Source of the DNA: Pseudomonas graminis
GTDB taxonomy: Bacteria > Pseudomonadota > Gammaproteobacteria > Pseudomonadales > Pseudomonadaceae
DNA: 64,000 bases
Assembly: GCF_001705435.1 (NCBI RefSeq)
Contig: NZ_MDEN01000054.1
Coordinates: forward strand, 1 to 64,000
Direction of reading: 5' to 3'
Shown here piece by piece: positions 7,818 through 16,980 of this stretch. The notes below the pieces were generated by a model. The model ran no database searches, was not told the origin of the DNA, and saw only the letters and a program-made list of their open reading frames with translations. Position 1 is the stretch's first letter, and each line of letters starts with the position of its first letter. A program made the position numbers and the translations under genes.

Positions 7818-9659
7818 ATGACCCAGTTGATTCGCGTCGAAGACTTGCGCGTGGTGGCCGGTGATCCGGGCAGCGAAGTGGAGATCGTCAAGGGCGTGAG
7901 TTTTGCCCTGGAGAAAGGCGAAGTGCTGGCCCTGATCGGCGAGTCCGGCTCCGGCAAGACCACGATTGCCCTGGCCTTGCTCGGGTATGCGCGACGGGGC
8001 TGCCGCTTGTCCGGCGGCGTGGTGCAGGTCGGCGAACACGACATGCTCGCCCTTGACGAAACACAGCTTCAGGGTTTGCGCGGCAATCGCGTTTCGTACG
8101 TTGCCCAGAGCGCGGCGGCCGCCTTTAATCCGGCGAAAAAACTTCTCGACCAAGTGGTCGAAGGGCCGCTGATCCATGGCCTCGGCACCCGCGCCGAACT
8201 GGAAGCCAAGGCCATCGGCCTGTTCCGCGACCTGGCCCTGCCGAACCCGGAACGCATCGGGCGTCGCTACCCGCACCAGGTCTCTGGCGGGCAACTGCAA
8301 CGAGTGATGGCCGCCATGGCACTGATCAGCGACCCGCTGCTGGTGGTGCTCGACGAACCGACCACCGCCCTGGACGTCACCACCCAGATCGACGTGCTGC
8401 GGGCGTTCAAGCGTGTGGTGCGTGAGCGCGGCGCCACGGCGGTGTACGTGTCCCACGACCTCGCCGTGGTCGCGCAAATGGCCGACCAGATTGTCGTGCT
8501 CAACGGCGGGCAAATTCTCGAAAGAAGCGCCACCGCGCCGCTGCTCAAGGCACCGGCCCACGAATACACCCGCAGCCTGCTCGCCGCCGCGCGTCCTGAC
8601 ACGCGGATTCGCCCGCCCTGTGGCGTTGCTGAAGAGGCGCCGCTGCTGACCATCACCGGCCTGACCGCCGGCTACGGCAACAAAAACCTGCACGGCATGC
8701 CGGCGATCCGCGTGCTGGAAGACATCGACCTCACCGTGCGGCGGGGCCAGGCGATTGGCGTGATCGGTGAGTCCGGCTCGGGCAAATCGACCCTGGCGCG
8801 GGTGGTGGCGGGGCTGCTGACCCCGGCCCTTGGCGGCCTGACCTTCGACGGCCAGCCGTTGGGCGGCAGCTTGTCGGAGCGCACGCCGGAGCAGTTTCGC
8901 CGGATTCAGATGGTCTTCCAGAACGCCGACACCGCGCTGAACCCGATGCACAGTGTGGCGACCATCCTCAGCCGTCCGCTGAAGATGTACTTCGGCCTCA
9001 AGGGCGCAGCGTTGCAGGTACGCATCGGTGAGCTGCTCGACCTGGTGCGCCTGCCGCGAGACATGGCTGATCGCCGACCCAATGAACTGTCGGGCGGGCA
9101 GAAGCAGCGGGTCAATCTGGCCCGTGCGCTGGCAGCCAAGCCGGACCTGATTCTCTGCGATGAAGTGACCTCGGCCCTCGACACCGTGGTCGGCGCGGCG
9201 ATCCTCGAACTGCTCCGCGACCTGCGCCAGCAACTGGGCGTGTCCTACCTGTTCATCAGCCACGACATCTCCACCGTGCGCGCGCTGTGCGATGACATCG
9301 TGGTGATGTACAGCGGCCACAAAGTCCACGCCGGCCGCCGCGAATCCTTTGCTGAAGCGCCGTACCATCCCTACACCGACCTGTTGATCCACTCGGTGCC
9401 GGAACTGCGTCAGGGCTGGCTGGAAACCTGCGGCGCCACCCATGGCGAGCTGCCGCCGATAGGCGAGCGGGCCAACCTGCCGGAGCTGTGCACCTTTCTC
9501 AACCGTTGTCCGATGCGCATCGACGGCCTGTGCAACCGCACCGCGCCGAACCGTCGCACCCTGGACAACGGCAGCGAAATCCTTTGCCACCGCGACGCCG
9601 CCGACCTGCTGGCGACCCAGCGCGGCGTTACCCCCACAAGCTTTGGAGCGTATGCATGA
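7818..9659 (+). CDS. ABC transporter with two fused ATPase domains (DppD-DppF type)
   Basis: A 613-residue protein with two complete nucleotide-binding domains. Domain 1 has Walker A GESGSGKTT (41-49), signature VSGGQLQRV and Walker B LLVVLDEPT. Domain 2 has Walker A GESGSGKST near residue 317, signature LSGGQKQRV and a Walker B variant LILCDEVTS. A C-terminal CTFLNRCPM resembles the Cys-containing tail of oligopeptide ATPases. The fusion replaces separate DppD and DppF proteins and completes the importer. Its stop overlaps the ATG of the next gene, tying transport to the oxidase subunits. Confidence 0.93.
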   Translation: MTQLIRVEDLRVVAGDPGSEVEIVKGVSFALEKGEVLALIGESGSGKTTIALALLGYARRGCRLSGGVVQVGEHDMLALDETQLQGLRGNRVSYVAQSAAAAFNPAKKLLDQVVEGPLIHGLGTRAELEAKAIGLFRDLALPNPERIGRRYPHQVSGGQLQRVMAAMALISDPLLVVLDEPTTALDVTTQIDVLRAFKRVVRERGATAVYVSHDLAVVAQMADQIVVLNGGQILERSATAPLLKAPAHEYTRSLLAAARPDTRIRPPCGVAEEAPLLTITGLTAGYGNKNLHGMPAIRVLEDIDLTVRRGQAIGVIGESGSGKSTLARVVAGLLTPALGGLTFDGQPLGGSLSERTPEQFRRIQMVFQNADTALNPMHSVATILSRPLKMYFGLKGAALQVRIGELLDLVRLPRDMADRRPNELSGGQKQRVNLARALAAKPDLILCDEVTSALDTVVGAAILELLRDLRQQLGVSYLFISHDISTVRALCDDIVVMYSGHKVHAGRRESFAEAPYHPYTDLLIHSVPELRQGWLETCGATHGELPPIGERANLPELCTFLNRCPMRIDGLCNRTAPNRRTLDNGSEILCHRDAADLLATQRGVTPTSFGAYA

Positions 9660-9964
9660 AAGGGCGTTTTTTGAGGCTGGCCGAACAAGGCCGGCCGACG
9701 GTCAACCTGACCGTGGATGGCGCGCCGGTCGAAGCGTTGCAGGGCGACACGCTGATGGTGGCGTTGCTGACCCAGGGCACCGCGCTGCGCCAGTCGGAAT
9801 TCGACAGCGGCCGCCGCGCCGGTTTCTGTCTGATGGGCGCGTGCCAGGACTGCTGGGTCTGGACCCGCAGCGGTGAACGCCTGCGCGCCTGCTCCAACGA
9901 AGTCCGCGACGGCCTGGACATCGTCACCACACAACCGGAGGCGACATGGCCACTGCACAGCTGA
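9656..9964 (+). CDS. (2Fe-2S) small subunit of an amine/opine dehydrogenase (HcnA-like)
   Basis: A 102-residue ferredoxin-like protein. Four cysteines at 58, 63, 66 and 79 (GFCLMGACQDC and RAC) give the C-x4-C-x2-C-x12-C pattern that binds a plant-type 2Fe-2S cluster. This is the small subunit of the HcnABC, OoxA-linked or sarcosine-oxidase-like family. Start at 9656: its ATGA overlaps the stop of the ABC ATPase gene. The 3' end overlaps the next gene by 19 bases. It would pass electrons between the two flavin subunits encoded immediately downstream. Confidence 0.88.
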   Translation: MKGRFLRLAEQGRPTVNLTVDGAPVEALQGDTLMVALLTQGTALRQSEFDSGRRAGFCLMGACQDCWVWTRSGERLRACSNEVRDGLDIVTTQPEATWPLHS

Positions 9965-11337
9965 GCACCCATCGCGTCGTCATCGTCGGTGCGGGCCCGG
10001 CCGGCGTGCGCTGCGCCGAAACCTTGCTGGCGGCCGGCATCAAACCGATTCTGGTGGACGAAAACCGCCGCGACGGCGGGCAGATCTACCGCCGCCAGCC
10101 GGACGGTTTCACCCGCGATTACAGCACCTTGTATGGCAGCGAAGCCGACAAGGCCAAAGACCTTCACCAGACCTTCGATCGTCTGCGCGGCGCCATCGAT
10201 TACCGGCCCGACACCCTGGTCTGGAACCTCACGCCGGGGCAATTGTGCTGCGCCAATCAGGGCCGCCACAGCACGCTGGACTACGACGCGCTGATCCTCT
10301 GCACCGGCGCCACCGACCGCCTGATGCCCATCGAAGGCTGGCAACTGGCAGGCACCTACAGCCTGGGAGGGGCGCAGATCGCGTTAAAGAATCAGGCCGT
10401 GTCCATCGGCCATCGCGTGGTGTTCATGGGCAGCGGGCCCTTGCTGTACCTGGTCGCCAGCCAGTACGTCAAAGCCGGCGCGACTGTGGCGGCGGTTCTT
10501 GATACCTCGCCCTTCAGCCTGCGCCTCAAAGCCCTGCCCAAACTGTTGGCGCGACCGGGTTTGCTGTGGACTGGCATGAAATTTCTGGCGCAGCTGTACC
10601 GGGCGAAAGTGCCCGCGCATTTCGGCGTCAAGCCGTTAGAGGTACTGGGCGATGCCGCCAATGGCGTGGCAGGCGTGCGCTTCACCACCGGTAGTGGCAA
10701 GGCCGTGACCGTGCAGGCCGACGCCGTCGCGCTGGGTTATCACTTGCGCCCGGAAACCCAGCTCGGTGATCTGGCCGGTTGCGCCATGGCCTTCGATGAG
10801 GCCTCCAGCCAATGGTGGTTGGCGACGGACGAGGCCGGTCGTACCTCGGTGAACGGCGTGTATGCCGCCGGTGACGGTGCGAAGATTCGTGGCGCCGATG
10901 CCGCCGAGCACGCCGGGCGCCGAGTGGCCCTGGCAGTGCTCGAAGACCTCAAGCAGCCGTTCAATGCCGGGCTGCGCGATGAACAGCAGCAGGCGCTGGC
11001 GGTGATGGACCAGTTTCGTCTGGGCCTGGCCGAAGCGTTTCCCTGGCCCGGCGAACAAGCGAAGGCCTTGCCCGACAGCGCCATCGTCTGCCGCTGCGAG
11101 ATGATCACGGCGGGCGAATTGCGCCGCACGGTCAACGAGAAGGGCGCCTGTGAAGTCAACCGCGCCAAGGCTTTCAGCCGGGTCGGCATGGGCCGCTGCC
11201 AGGGGCGTTATTGCTCGCAAGCGGGTGCCGAAGTGATCGCCGCAGAAGCCGGCGTGCAGGTGCAGGAAGTCGGTCGCCAGCGCGGGCAGGCGCCGGTCAA
11301 ACCGTTGTCGATGCTCATTGAGGAGGTGTCGCCATGA
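9946..11337 (+). CDS. NAD(P)/FAD-dependent oxidoreductase subunit with BFD-like cluster (HcnB/OoxA-like)
   Basis: A 463-residue flavoprotein of the pyridine-nucleotide-disulfide class. The FAD motif VVIVGAGPAG is near residues 9-20, and a second dinucleotide motif occurs at VVFMGSGPLLYL. The C-terminus has cysteines CRC then GMGRCQGRYC, the BFD-like [2Fe-2S] arrangement seen in HcnB and opine-oxidase A subunits. It overlaps the ferredoxin gene by 19 bases and the next flavoprotein gene by four, so subunit stoichiometry is probably set by coupling. Probable role: electron-transfer subunit of a membrane-linked amine dehydrogenase. Confidence 0.9.
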   Translation: MATAQLSTHRVVIVGAGPAGVRCAETLLAAGIKPILVDENRRDGGQIYRRQPDGFTRDYSTLYGSEADKAKDLHQTFDRLRGAIDYRPDTLVWNLTPGQLCCANQGRHSTLDYDALILCTGATDRLMPIEGWQLAGTYSLGGAQIALKNQAVSIGHRVVFMGSGPLLYLVASQYVKAGATVAAVLDTSPFSLRLKALPKLLARPGLLWTGMKFLAQLYRAKVPAHFGVKPLEVLGDAANGVAGVRFTTGSGKAVTVQADAVALGYHLRPETQLGDLAGCAMAFDEASSQWWLATDEAGRTSVNGVYAAGDGAKIRGADAAEHAGRRVALAVLEDLKQPFNAGLRDEQQQALAVMDQFRLGLAEAFPWPGEQAKALPDSAIVCRCEMITAGELRRTVNEKGACEVNRAKAFSRVGMGRCQGRYCSQAGAEVIAAEAGVQVQEVGRQRGQAPVKPLSMLIEEVSP

Positions 11338-12488
11338 GTGTGCAAAAAGCAGATGTGGTGATTGTTGGTGGCGGCTTGATGGGCTCAGCCACGGCGTTTT
11401 TTCTGCGTCGGCGCGGGCAGTCGGTGATCCTGCTGGAACGCGACCAGATCGGCCAGTACGCCAGCGGCGTCAACTTTGGCAACGTGCGCCGGCAAGGGCG
11501 TTTTCTCGGCCAACTGGCCCTGGCCAACCGCTCGTGGGCGCTGTGGAAACGCCTGCCGGAACTGATCGACGACGACCTCGAATTCATCCCCAGCGGACAC
11601 ATGCGCGTGTGTTACCGCGAAGACGAAATCGCCGAGCTGGAGGCCTACGCCGCCGCGCCGGAAGCCGAGCAACTGGACCTGAAAATCTACCGTGGCGCCG
11701 AGCTGCACGAGCGCTTTGGTTTTCTCGGCGCGGACGTCAAAGGCGGCTCTTACGCCCCCCACGACGGTCACGCCAACCCACGCCTCGCTGCGCCAGCCTT
11801 TGCCCGCGCGGCCCGACGTCTGGGCGCGCAAATCGAAGAGCGTACGGAAGTGGCCGAGGTCGAGAAGGTCGGTGGAGATTTTCACGTCAGCACCACCGAC
11901 GGCCGGCAGTTTCACGCCGCGCAGCTGTTGATCACCGCCGGTGCCTGGGGCCAGAAGCTCTCGGCGCAGTTTGGCGAGCCGGTGCCGCTGGACACCCACG
12001 GCCCGCAGATGGCGGTTACGGAGCCGGTGCCCTATGCCTTGCCGACGGTGATCGGCGTGTACACCAAGATCGCCGAAGAGGTGATCTACTTCCGCCAGAT
12101 TCCCCGTGGCAACATCGTCATCGGCGGCGGCTTTCGCAGCAAACCGGACATGCTCAACCGTCGCGCCGCTGTCGAGCCGCGCAGCATCCTCAATCAGGCC
12201 GAACAGATGCGCCGCCTGCTGCCGGGCGTTGGAAACCTGAACATCATCCGCGTGTGGAGCGGCATCGAAGGCTACCTGCCGGATTCGCTGCCGATCATGG
12301 GCCCCAGCGGCACCGTCGACGGCTTGTTCTACGCCTTCGGCTTCTGCGGCCACGGCTTTCAGCTCGGCCCCGGCGTCGGTGATGTGATGGCCGAACTGCT
12401 CGACACCGGTCGCACCACGACCCCGATCGAGGCATTCTCCATCAGACGTTTTGCCTTTCCTGCTGCGCAACGGAGCCACGCCTCATGA
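11334..12488 (+). CDS. FAD-dependent catalytic subunit (DAO family, HcnC/OoxB/SoxB-like)
   Basis: A 384-residue DAO-fold flavoprotein with GGGLMG at residues 12-17, FAD contact ERDQIGQYASGVNFGNVRR, and C-terminal AFGFCGHGFQLGPGVG. In HcnABC and octopine/nopaline-oxidase systems this subunit oxidises the C-N bond of the substrate. The genomic setting beside an importer and catabolic enzymes argues for opine-like degradation rather than cyanogenesis. It overlaps both neighbours by ATGA. The exact substrate cannot be inferred from these motifs. Confidence 0.9.
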   Translation: MSVQKADVVIVGGGLMGSATAFFLRRRGQSVILLERDQIGQYASGVNFGNVRRQGRFLGQLALANRSWALWKRLPELIDDDLEFIPSGHMRVCYREDEIAELEAYAAAPEAEQLDLKIYRGAELHERFGFLGADVKGGSYAPHDGHANPRLAAPAFARAARRLGAQIEERTEVAEVEKVGGDFHVSTTDGRQFHAAQLLITAGAWGQKLSAQFGEPVPLDTHGPQMAVTEPVPYALPTVIGVYTKIAEEVIYFRQIPRGNIVIGGGFRSKPDMLNRRAAVEPRSILNQAEQMRRLLPGVGNLNIIRVWSGIEGYLPDSLPIMGPSGTVDGLFYAFGFCGHGFQLGPGVGDVMAELLDTGRTTTPIEAFSIRRFAFPAAQRSHAS

Positions 12489-13654
12489 AACCCCGCGTTC
12501 TCGAGATTCTGAAACGGCTGATGGCCTTCGAAACGGTGTCGTCGGAGTCCAACATGGCCCTGATCGACTACGTTCGCGACCTGCTGCTGAGCAAGGGCAT
12601 CGAGTCGCTGATCGTCAAGGACGAGAGTGGCAAGAAGGCCAACCTGTTTGCCAGCACCGGGCCGAAAGACCAGCCCGGCGTGTTGCTCTCCGGGCACACC
12701 GACGTGGTGCCGGCGGCGGGGCAGGCGTGGACCTTTCCGGCCTTCGCCGCCACTGTGCAGGACGGGCGCATCTATGGCCGTGGCAGCTGCGACATGAAGG
12801 GCTTCATCGCGCTGGCCATCGACGCCATGCTCGACGCAGCAGAGCACTCAGCCAACCGCCCACTCAACCGCCCGCTGCAACTGGCCCTGTCCCATGATGA
12901 GGAGATCGGTTGTGTCGGCGTGCGGCGCTTGCTCGACGTGCTGCACCTGGCGCCGGTGCGGCCGTTTCTCTGCGTGATCGGCGAGCCGACCAACATGCAA
13001 TTCGTGCTGGGCCATAAGGGCAAGGGCTCCTACCGGACCTATTGCCGGGGCCAGGAGGCGCATTCGTCCCTGGCGCCGCGCTCGGTCAACGCCATTCATG
13101 TGGCCTGCGACTTCATCGCCTCCCTGCGGGAGAGCCAGCAGCATTTGCAACAACACGGCGCCCAAGACACCGACTACGACGTGCCTTACAGCACCGTGCA
13201 CGTCGGCCAGATCAGCGGCGGCAAGGCGCTGAACATCGTGCCGAACCTGTGCACCCTGGATTTCGAGGTGCGCAACCTGCCCGCCGACAACCTCGAGCAT
13301 TTCATCGAGCAGATGCGCGAGCGCGCCGAAGTGATCGTGCGTGAGGCGAAGAAGCTTTCCAGCGTCGCGGCCATCGAGATCGAAACCATCAACGTCTACC
13401 CCGGCCTCGACACCCACCCGACCGTCGAAGCGGTGAGCTTCCTCAAGCAATTCGCTGCGGCGGACACCGGCATGACCAAAGTCTCGTTCGGCACCGAGGG
13501 CGGCCTGTTCAAGCAGCGCCTCGACGTGCCGGTGGTGGTCTGCGGCCCAGGTTCCATCGAGCAGGCACACAAGCCGGACGAGTTCATCGAATTCAGCCAG
13601 ATGGACGCCGGCGAGCGCTTTTTGCAAGGGTTGCTGGGTTCGCTGAAGGCGTAG
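12485..13654 (+). CDS. M20 amidohydrolase, acetylornithine deacetylase (ArgE)-like
   Basis: A 389-residue zinc-dependent peptidase-family M20 enzyme. Metal and catalytic motifs are present: GHTDVVP with His71, RGSCDMKG with Asp103, SHDEEIG with the catalytic Glu pair at 139-140, GEPT, and a late His in EQAHKPDEF. It starts by ATGA overlap with the flavoprotein gene, so it belongs to the same transcript. In biosynthesis ArgE releases ornithine from N-acetylornithine, but here the context suggests a catabolic deacylase or amidase. Confidence 0.88.
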   Translation: MKPRVLEILKRLMAFETVSSESNMALIDYVRDLLLSKGIESLIVKDESGKKANLFASTGPKDQPGVLLSGHTDVVPAAGQAWTFPAFAATVQDGRIYGRGSCDMKGFIALAIDAMLDAAEHSANRPLNRPLQLALSHDEEIGCVGVRRLLDVLHLAPVRPFLCVIGEPTNMQFVLGHKGKGSYRTYCRGQEAHSSLAPRSVNAIHVACDFIASLRESQQHLQQHGAQDTDYDVPYSTVHVGQISGGKALNIVPNLCTLDFEVRNLPADNLEHFIEQMRERAEVIVREAKKLSSVAAIEIETINVYPGLDTHPTVEAVSFLKQFAAADTGMTKVSFGTEGGLFKQRLDVPVVVCGPGSIEQAHKPDEFIEFSQMDAGERFLQGLLGSLKA

Positions 13655-13729
13655 CAGAGCCTGCCGTCCTGACGTGAATTTCAGCACGGCACGCTGGTTT
13701 GAAGGCGCTTTCGGCATCCTCGTTCGAGG

Positions 13730-13751
13730 CAGATCCCTAGACTGGGATCTG
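13730..13751. promoter_or_regulatory. Perfect inverted repeat before the aldehyde dehydrogenase gene
   Basis: CAGATCCC (13730-13737) and GGGATCTG (13744-13751) are exact inverted repeats separated by TAGACT, 20 bases upstream of the next start codon. No T-run follows, so an operator or RNA hairpin fits better than an intrinsic terminator. It lies in the only sizeable gap between the ArgE-like and GabD-like genes and may let the downstream pair be regulated separately. Confidence 0.45.
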
Positions 13752-13771
13752 TCTCGGATCAGGACTCGACC

Positions 13772-15232
13772 ATGCTCAAGAATCGCTTGCAAGACCCCGG
13801 CCTGCTGGCTGAACGCGCTTACGTGAACGGTGAGTGGAGCGCCGCCGACAGCGGCGCCACCCTCGACGTCCGCAACCCCGCCACCGGCGATCTGCTGGCC
13901 CAGGTGCCGGCCATGGACGCCGTCGACACGCGCCGCGCCATCGACGCCGCCGAACGTGCCTGGCCCGCATGGCGCGCGCGTCCGGCGGCAGAGCGTGCGG
14001 CTCTGCTGGAGCGATGGTTCCAGGCAATGATTGACCACCTCGACGACCTCGCGCTGATCATGACCTGCGAGCAGGGCAAGCCGCTGAACGAGGCCAAGGG
14101 CGAAATCCGCTATGGCGCCGGCTTCGTCAAATGGTTCGCCGAGGAAGCGCGCCGGGTCTACGGCGAAACCATGCCGGCCCCCACTGGCGACCGCCGCCTG
14201 CTGACCCTCAAGCAACCCGTGGGCGTCTGCGCCGCGATTACCCCATGGAATTTCCCCAACGCGATGATCACCCGCAAATGCGCGCCGGCCCTGGCCGCCG
14301 GCTGCCCGATCATCGTCAAACCGTCGGAGCTCACGCCGCTGTCCGCCCTCGCCCTGGCGGTGTTGGCCGAGCGCGTCGGCATTCCGGCTGGCGTGTTCAA
14401 CGTCCTCACCGGGCTGCCCGCCGGCATCGGCGAGGAACTCACCGGCAACCCGGCGGTGCGCAAGATTTCCTTCACCGGCTCCACCGCCGTCGGCCGCCTG
14501 CTGATGCGCCAGAGCGCCGAGCACATCAAACGCCTGAGCCTGGAGCTAGGCGGCAACGCGCCGTTTGTGGTGTTCGACGACGCCGACTTGGAACAGGCCG
14601 TTGCCGGTGTCATGATCAGCAAGTTTCGCAACGCCGGGCAAACCTGCGTGTGCGCCAACCGCATTCTGGTGCAGGCGGGCATCTACGACCGTTTCGCCGC
14701 GCGGCTGGTGGAGGAGGTGGGCAAGCTCAAGGTCGGCAACGGCCTGGAAGAGGGGGTGACCATCGGCCCGCTGATCAACCCGGCGGCGGTCGCCAAGGTG
14801 GCCCGGCACATCGACGATGCCTTGAGTCAGGGCGCCAGACTGCTGTGCGGCGGGATTCCCGCAGGCGACAGCCAGTTCGTGCAACCCACCGTGCTGGCTG
14901 ACGCCCACGCCGGCATGCTGCTGGCCAATGAAGAAACCTTCGGCCCGGTGGCGCCGTTGATGCGCTTTACTACAGAAGGCGAAGCACTGGCGCTGGCCAA
15001 CGCAACGCCTTTTGGGCTGGGCGCTTACTACTTCACCCAGGACCTCAAGCGCTCGTGGCGCTTCGGCGAGGCGCTGGAGTTCGGCATGGTCGGCCTCAAC
15101 ACCGGGATCATCTCGATGGAAGTCGCGCCCTTCGGCGGCATCAAACAATCGGGCCTCGGCCGCGAGGGCAGCAAGTACGGCCTGGACGAGTACCTTGAAG
15201 TCAAAGCCTTCCACATCGGCGGCTTGAACTGA
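13772..15232 (+). CDS. NAD(P)-dependent semialdehyde dehydrogenase (GabD-like)
   Basis: A 486-residue aldehyde dehydrogenase. Catalytic residues are visible: Glu258 in LELGGNAPF and Cys292 in AGQTCVCANR. The cofactor region FTGSTAVGR and the C-terminal PFGGIKQSGLGREG are typical of succinate-semialdehyde dehydrogenases, which oxidise succinic semialdehyde to succinate. A related aminotransferase (GabT-like) lies at 20547. The actual aldehyde may be a different omega-semialdehyde produced by the upstream oxidases. The 117-base gap before it suggests a possible internal promoter. Confidence 0.92.
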   Translation: MLKNRLQDPGLLAERAYVNGEWSAADSGATLDVRNPATGDLLAQVPAMDAVDTRRAIDAAERAWPAWRARPAAERAALLERWFQAMIDHLDDLALIMTCEQGKPLNEAKGEIRYGAGFVKWFAEEARRVYGETMPAPTGDRRLLTLKQPVGVCAAITPWNFPNAMITRKCAPALAAGCPIIVKPSELTPLSALALAVLAERVGIPAGVFNVLTGLPAGIGEELTGNPAVRKISFTGSTAVGRLLMRQSAEHIKRLSLELGGNAPFVVFDDADLEQAVAGVMISKFRNAGQTCVCANRILVQAGIYDRFAARLVEEVGKLKVGNGLEEGVTIGPLINPAAVAKVARHIDDALSQGARLLCGGIPAGDSQFVQPTVLADAHAGMLLANEETFGPVAPLMRFTTEGEALALANATPFGLGAYYFTQDLKRSWRFGEALEFGMVGLNTGIISMEVAPFGGIKQSGLGREGSKYGLDEYLEVKAFHIGGLN

Positions 15233-15252
15233 GTCAACCCAAGGGGCGCACC

Positions 15253-16335
15253 ATGAGCAAGGCATTCAGAATCGCCGCGATGGCGGGCGACGGCATCGGC
15301 AAGGAAGTCCTGCCGGAAGGGCTGCGGGTCCTGGAACAGGCGGCCAGGAAATGGGAACTGAACCTGAGCATCGACGTGCTCGACTGGGCCCACTGCGACT
15401 ACTACCTCGCCCACGGCAAGATGATGCCCGACGACTGGTTCGAGCAGCTCAAGGGCTATGACGCGATCTACTTCGGCGCCGTGGGCTGGCCCGACAAGGT
15501 GCCGGACCACATTTCCCTGTGGGGTTCGCTGCTCAAGTTTCGCCGTGACTTCGACCAATACGTGAACATCCGTCCGGTGCGGCTGTTCCCCGGCGTGCCC
15601 TGTCCGCTGGCCGGCCGCCAACCGGGGGACATCGACTTCGTGGTGATCCGGGAAAACACCGAGGGCGAATATTCCTCGGTGGGCGGCAAGATGTTCGAAG
15701 GCACTGAACACGAGTTCGTGCTGCAGGAATCGGTGTTCACCCGCCGTGGCGTCGACCGCATCCTCACATTCGCCTTCGAACTCGCCCAGACCCGCCCGCG
15801 TAAAAAGCTGACGGCCGCGACCAAATCCAATGGCATCTCCATCAGCATGCCGTACTGGGACGAACGCACGGCACTCATGGCGGCAAATTATCCCGAAGTG
15901 ACGTGGGACAAGCAGCACATCGACATTTTGTGTGCACGCTTCGTGCTGCAGCCGGACCGGTTTGACGTGGTGGTGGCGTCGAACCTGTTCGGCGACATCC
16001 TCTCGGACCTCGGCCCGGCGTGCGCCGGCACCATCGGCATAGCCCCCTCGGCCAACCTCGACCCGGAACGTCGCTTCCCCTCGTTGTTCGAACCGGTGCA
16101 CGGCTCGGCGCCGGATATCTATGGGCAGAACATCGCCAACCCCATCGCGATGATCTGGTCCGGCGCATTGATGCTGGACTTCCTCGGCAACGGCGACGAC
16201 CGCTACCGCGCGGCCCACGACGGGATCTTGCAGGCGATTGAAGACGTGATTGCAGAGGGGCCAATCACCCCGGATTTGGGCGGGAAGGGGTCGACGCAGG
16301 ACGTAGGGGCGGCGATTGCCGGGAGATTGGTTTAG
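15253..16335 (+). CDS. Tartrate/D-malate dehydrogenase family protein (TtuC/DmlA-like)
   Basis: A 360-residue beta-decarboxylating dehydrogenase of the isocitrate/isopropylmalate fold. Landmarks: AMAGDGIGKEVLPEG at the N-terminus, NIRPVRLFPG, VVIRENTEGEYSS, and metal-binding NLFGDILSDLGPA. In this family a 2-hydroxy dicarboxylate is oxidised with NAD+ and Mn2+, usually with loss of CO2. It starts 20 bases after the GabD-like gene and is last in the plus-strand cluster. The REP-rich segment downstream marks the likely transcript end. Confidence 0.9.
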   Translation: MSKAFRIAAMAGDGIGKEVLPEGLRVLEQAARKWELNLSIDVLDWAHCDYYLAHGKMMPDDWFEQLKGYDAIYFGAVGWPDKVPDHISLWGSLLKFRRDFDQYVNIRPVRLFPGVPCPLAGRQPGDIDFVVIRENTEGEYSSVGGKMFEGTEHEFVLQESVFTRRGVDRILTFAFELAQTRPRKKLTAATKSNGISISMPYWDERTALMAANYPEVTWDKQHIDILCARFVLQPDRFDVVVASNLFGDILSDLGPACAGTIGIAPSANLDPERRFPSLFEPVHGSAPDIYGQNIANPIAMIWSGALMLDFLGNGDDRYRAAHDGILQAIEDVIAEGPITPDLGGKGSTQDVGAAIAGRLV

Positions 16336-16550
16336 GGCCGGGATTTCTGCAGGACTGGCTGTTGACGTTTGTGGGACCGGCTTTAGCGGGGAAGGCGACG
16401 GATGCCACACCGAGAAGTTGATAGCGATTGCGCGGGCCTCTTCCCGGCTAAAGCCGGTCCCACAGGGACGCAGAGCGCCCCGGACGGCTTTACCACGCGG
16501 AGCGTGGGGAACGATCAGATCAAAAGCTTCCCGGCTAAAGCCGGTCCTAC
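16336..16550. repeat. REP palindromes downstream of the catabolic cluster
   Basis: Three Pseudomonas-type REP units lie here: 16371-16395 (forward, with one mismatch GCGGGG), 16440-16463 (reverse) and 16527-16550 (reverse). Opposed units can form REPIN-like hairpins. A GGAGCGTGGGGAACGATC motif at about 16498-16516 resembles the one near 1930. No gene is supported. Confidence 0.8.
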
Positions 16551-16916
16551 TAAAAGCATGCGCGGTGTCAGTGGGACCGGCGGCGATCCTCGTAAGACCG
16601 GCTTTAGCCGGGAAGCCCTTGATCTGCTTTTGATCTTCATACGCAAATAGCCCAGACGGCACCAATCGCGACTTTGGTGCAGGCCGAACGTATACGACGC
16701 GCAGTGGGCCGAGCCGCATGGATGCGGCGAGAGCGCCGTCAGGACATGGATGTCCGTTCGGCGCGGGCCCACGGAGCGTCGTCGAAGTGAGGGAACCCGA
16801 CGAAGTCGGGCCAAACCGAGAGCAGGCACCCTTGGTTACTTGGGGTGCTTTTCCAAGTAACTCGCCGAAGGCGAAACAGTCTGCCCCTAGGCAGACGCCT
16901 TAGATCTTGACCTGGC
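16551..16916 (+). repeat. Long direct repeat, copy B (366 bp)
   Basis: Nearly identical to 19007-19384 along its whole length. It opens with TAAAAGCATGCGC, includes a REP at 16593-16615 and a GATCTGCTTTT tract, and ends with the two hairpins also present at 1-90. Differences from copy C include one fewer 11-bp GCTTTTGATCT unit. Together with copy C it encloses the bacteriocin genes in direct orientation. No protein of recognisable family is encoded. Confidence 0.9.
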
Positions 16917-16927
16917 GTGGGCTTAAG

Positions 16928-16969
16928 GGGGACTGATTTATTTACAACGCTGCACCGTAAATTAATCCC
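16928..16969 (-). repeat. Palindromic element, degenerate inverted copy
   Basis: Reads GGGGACTGATTTATTTAC at its left end and is the reverse complement of the element at 18951-18997, with the outermost bases of the other arm decayed (ATTAATCCCGC). It sits just outside the stop of the second immunity-like gene, so the bacteriocin cassette has an inverted pair of these elements at its two ends. Confidence 0.8.
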
Positions 16970-16980
16970 GCATTGAGTGC

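Noticed and set aside
9656..12488. Hydrogen cyanide synthase operon hcnABC
   Set aside because: Subunit sizes and cofactors match the family, but the genes overlap an ABC importer and an ArgE-like gene on both sides, which fits opine-type catabolism better. Sequence motifs alone do not decide it.
16718..16903. Small plus-strand frames within the long repeats (also near 19141)
   Set aside because: They recur only because the repeats recur, contain hairpin sequences and show no protein family features.
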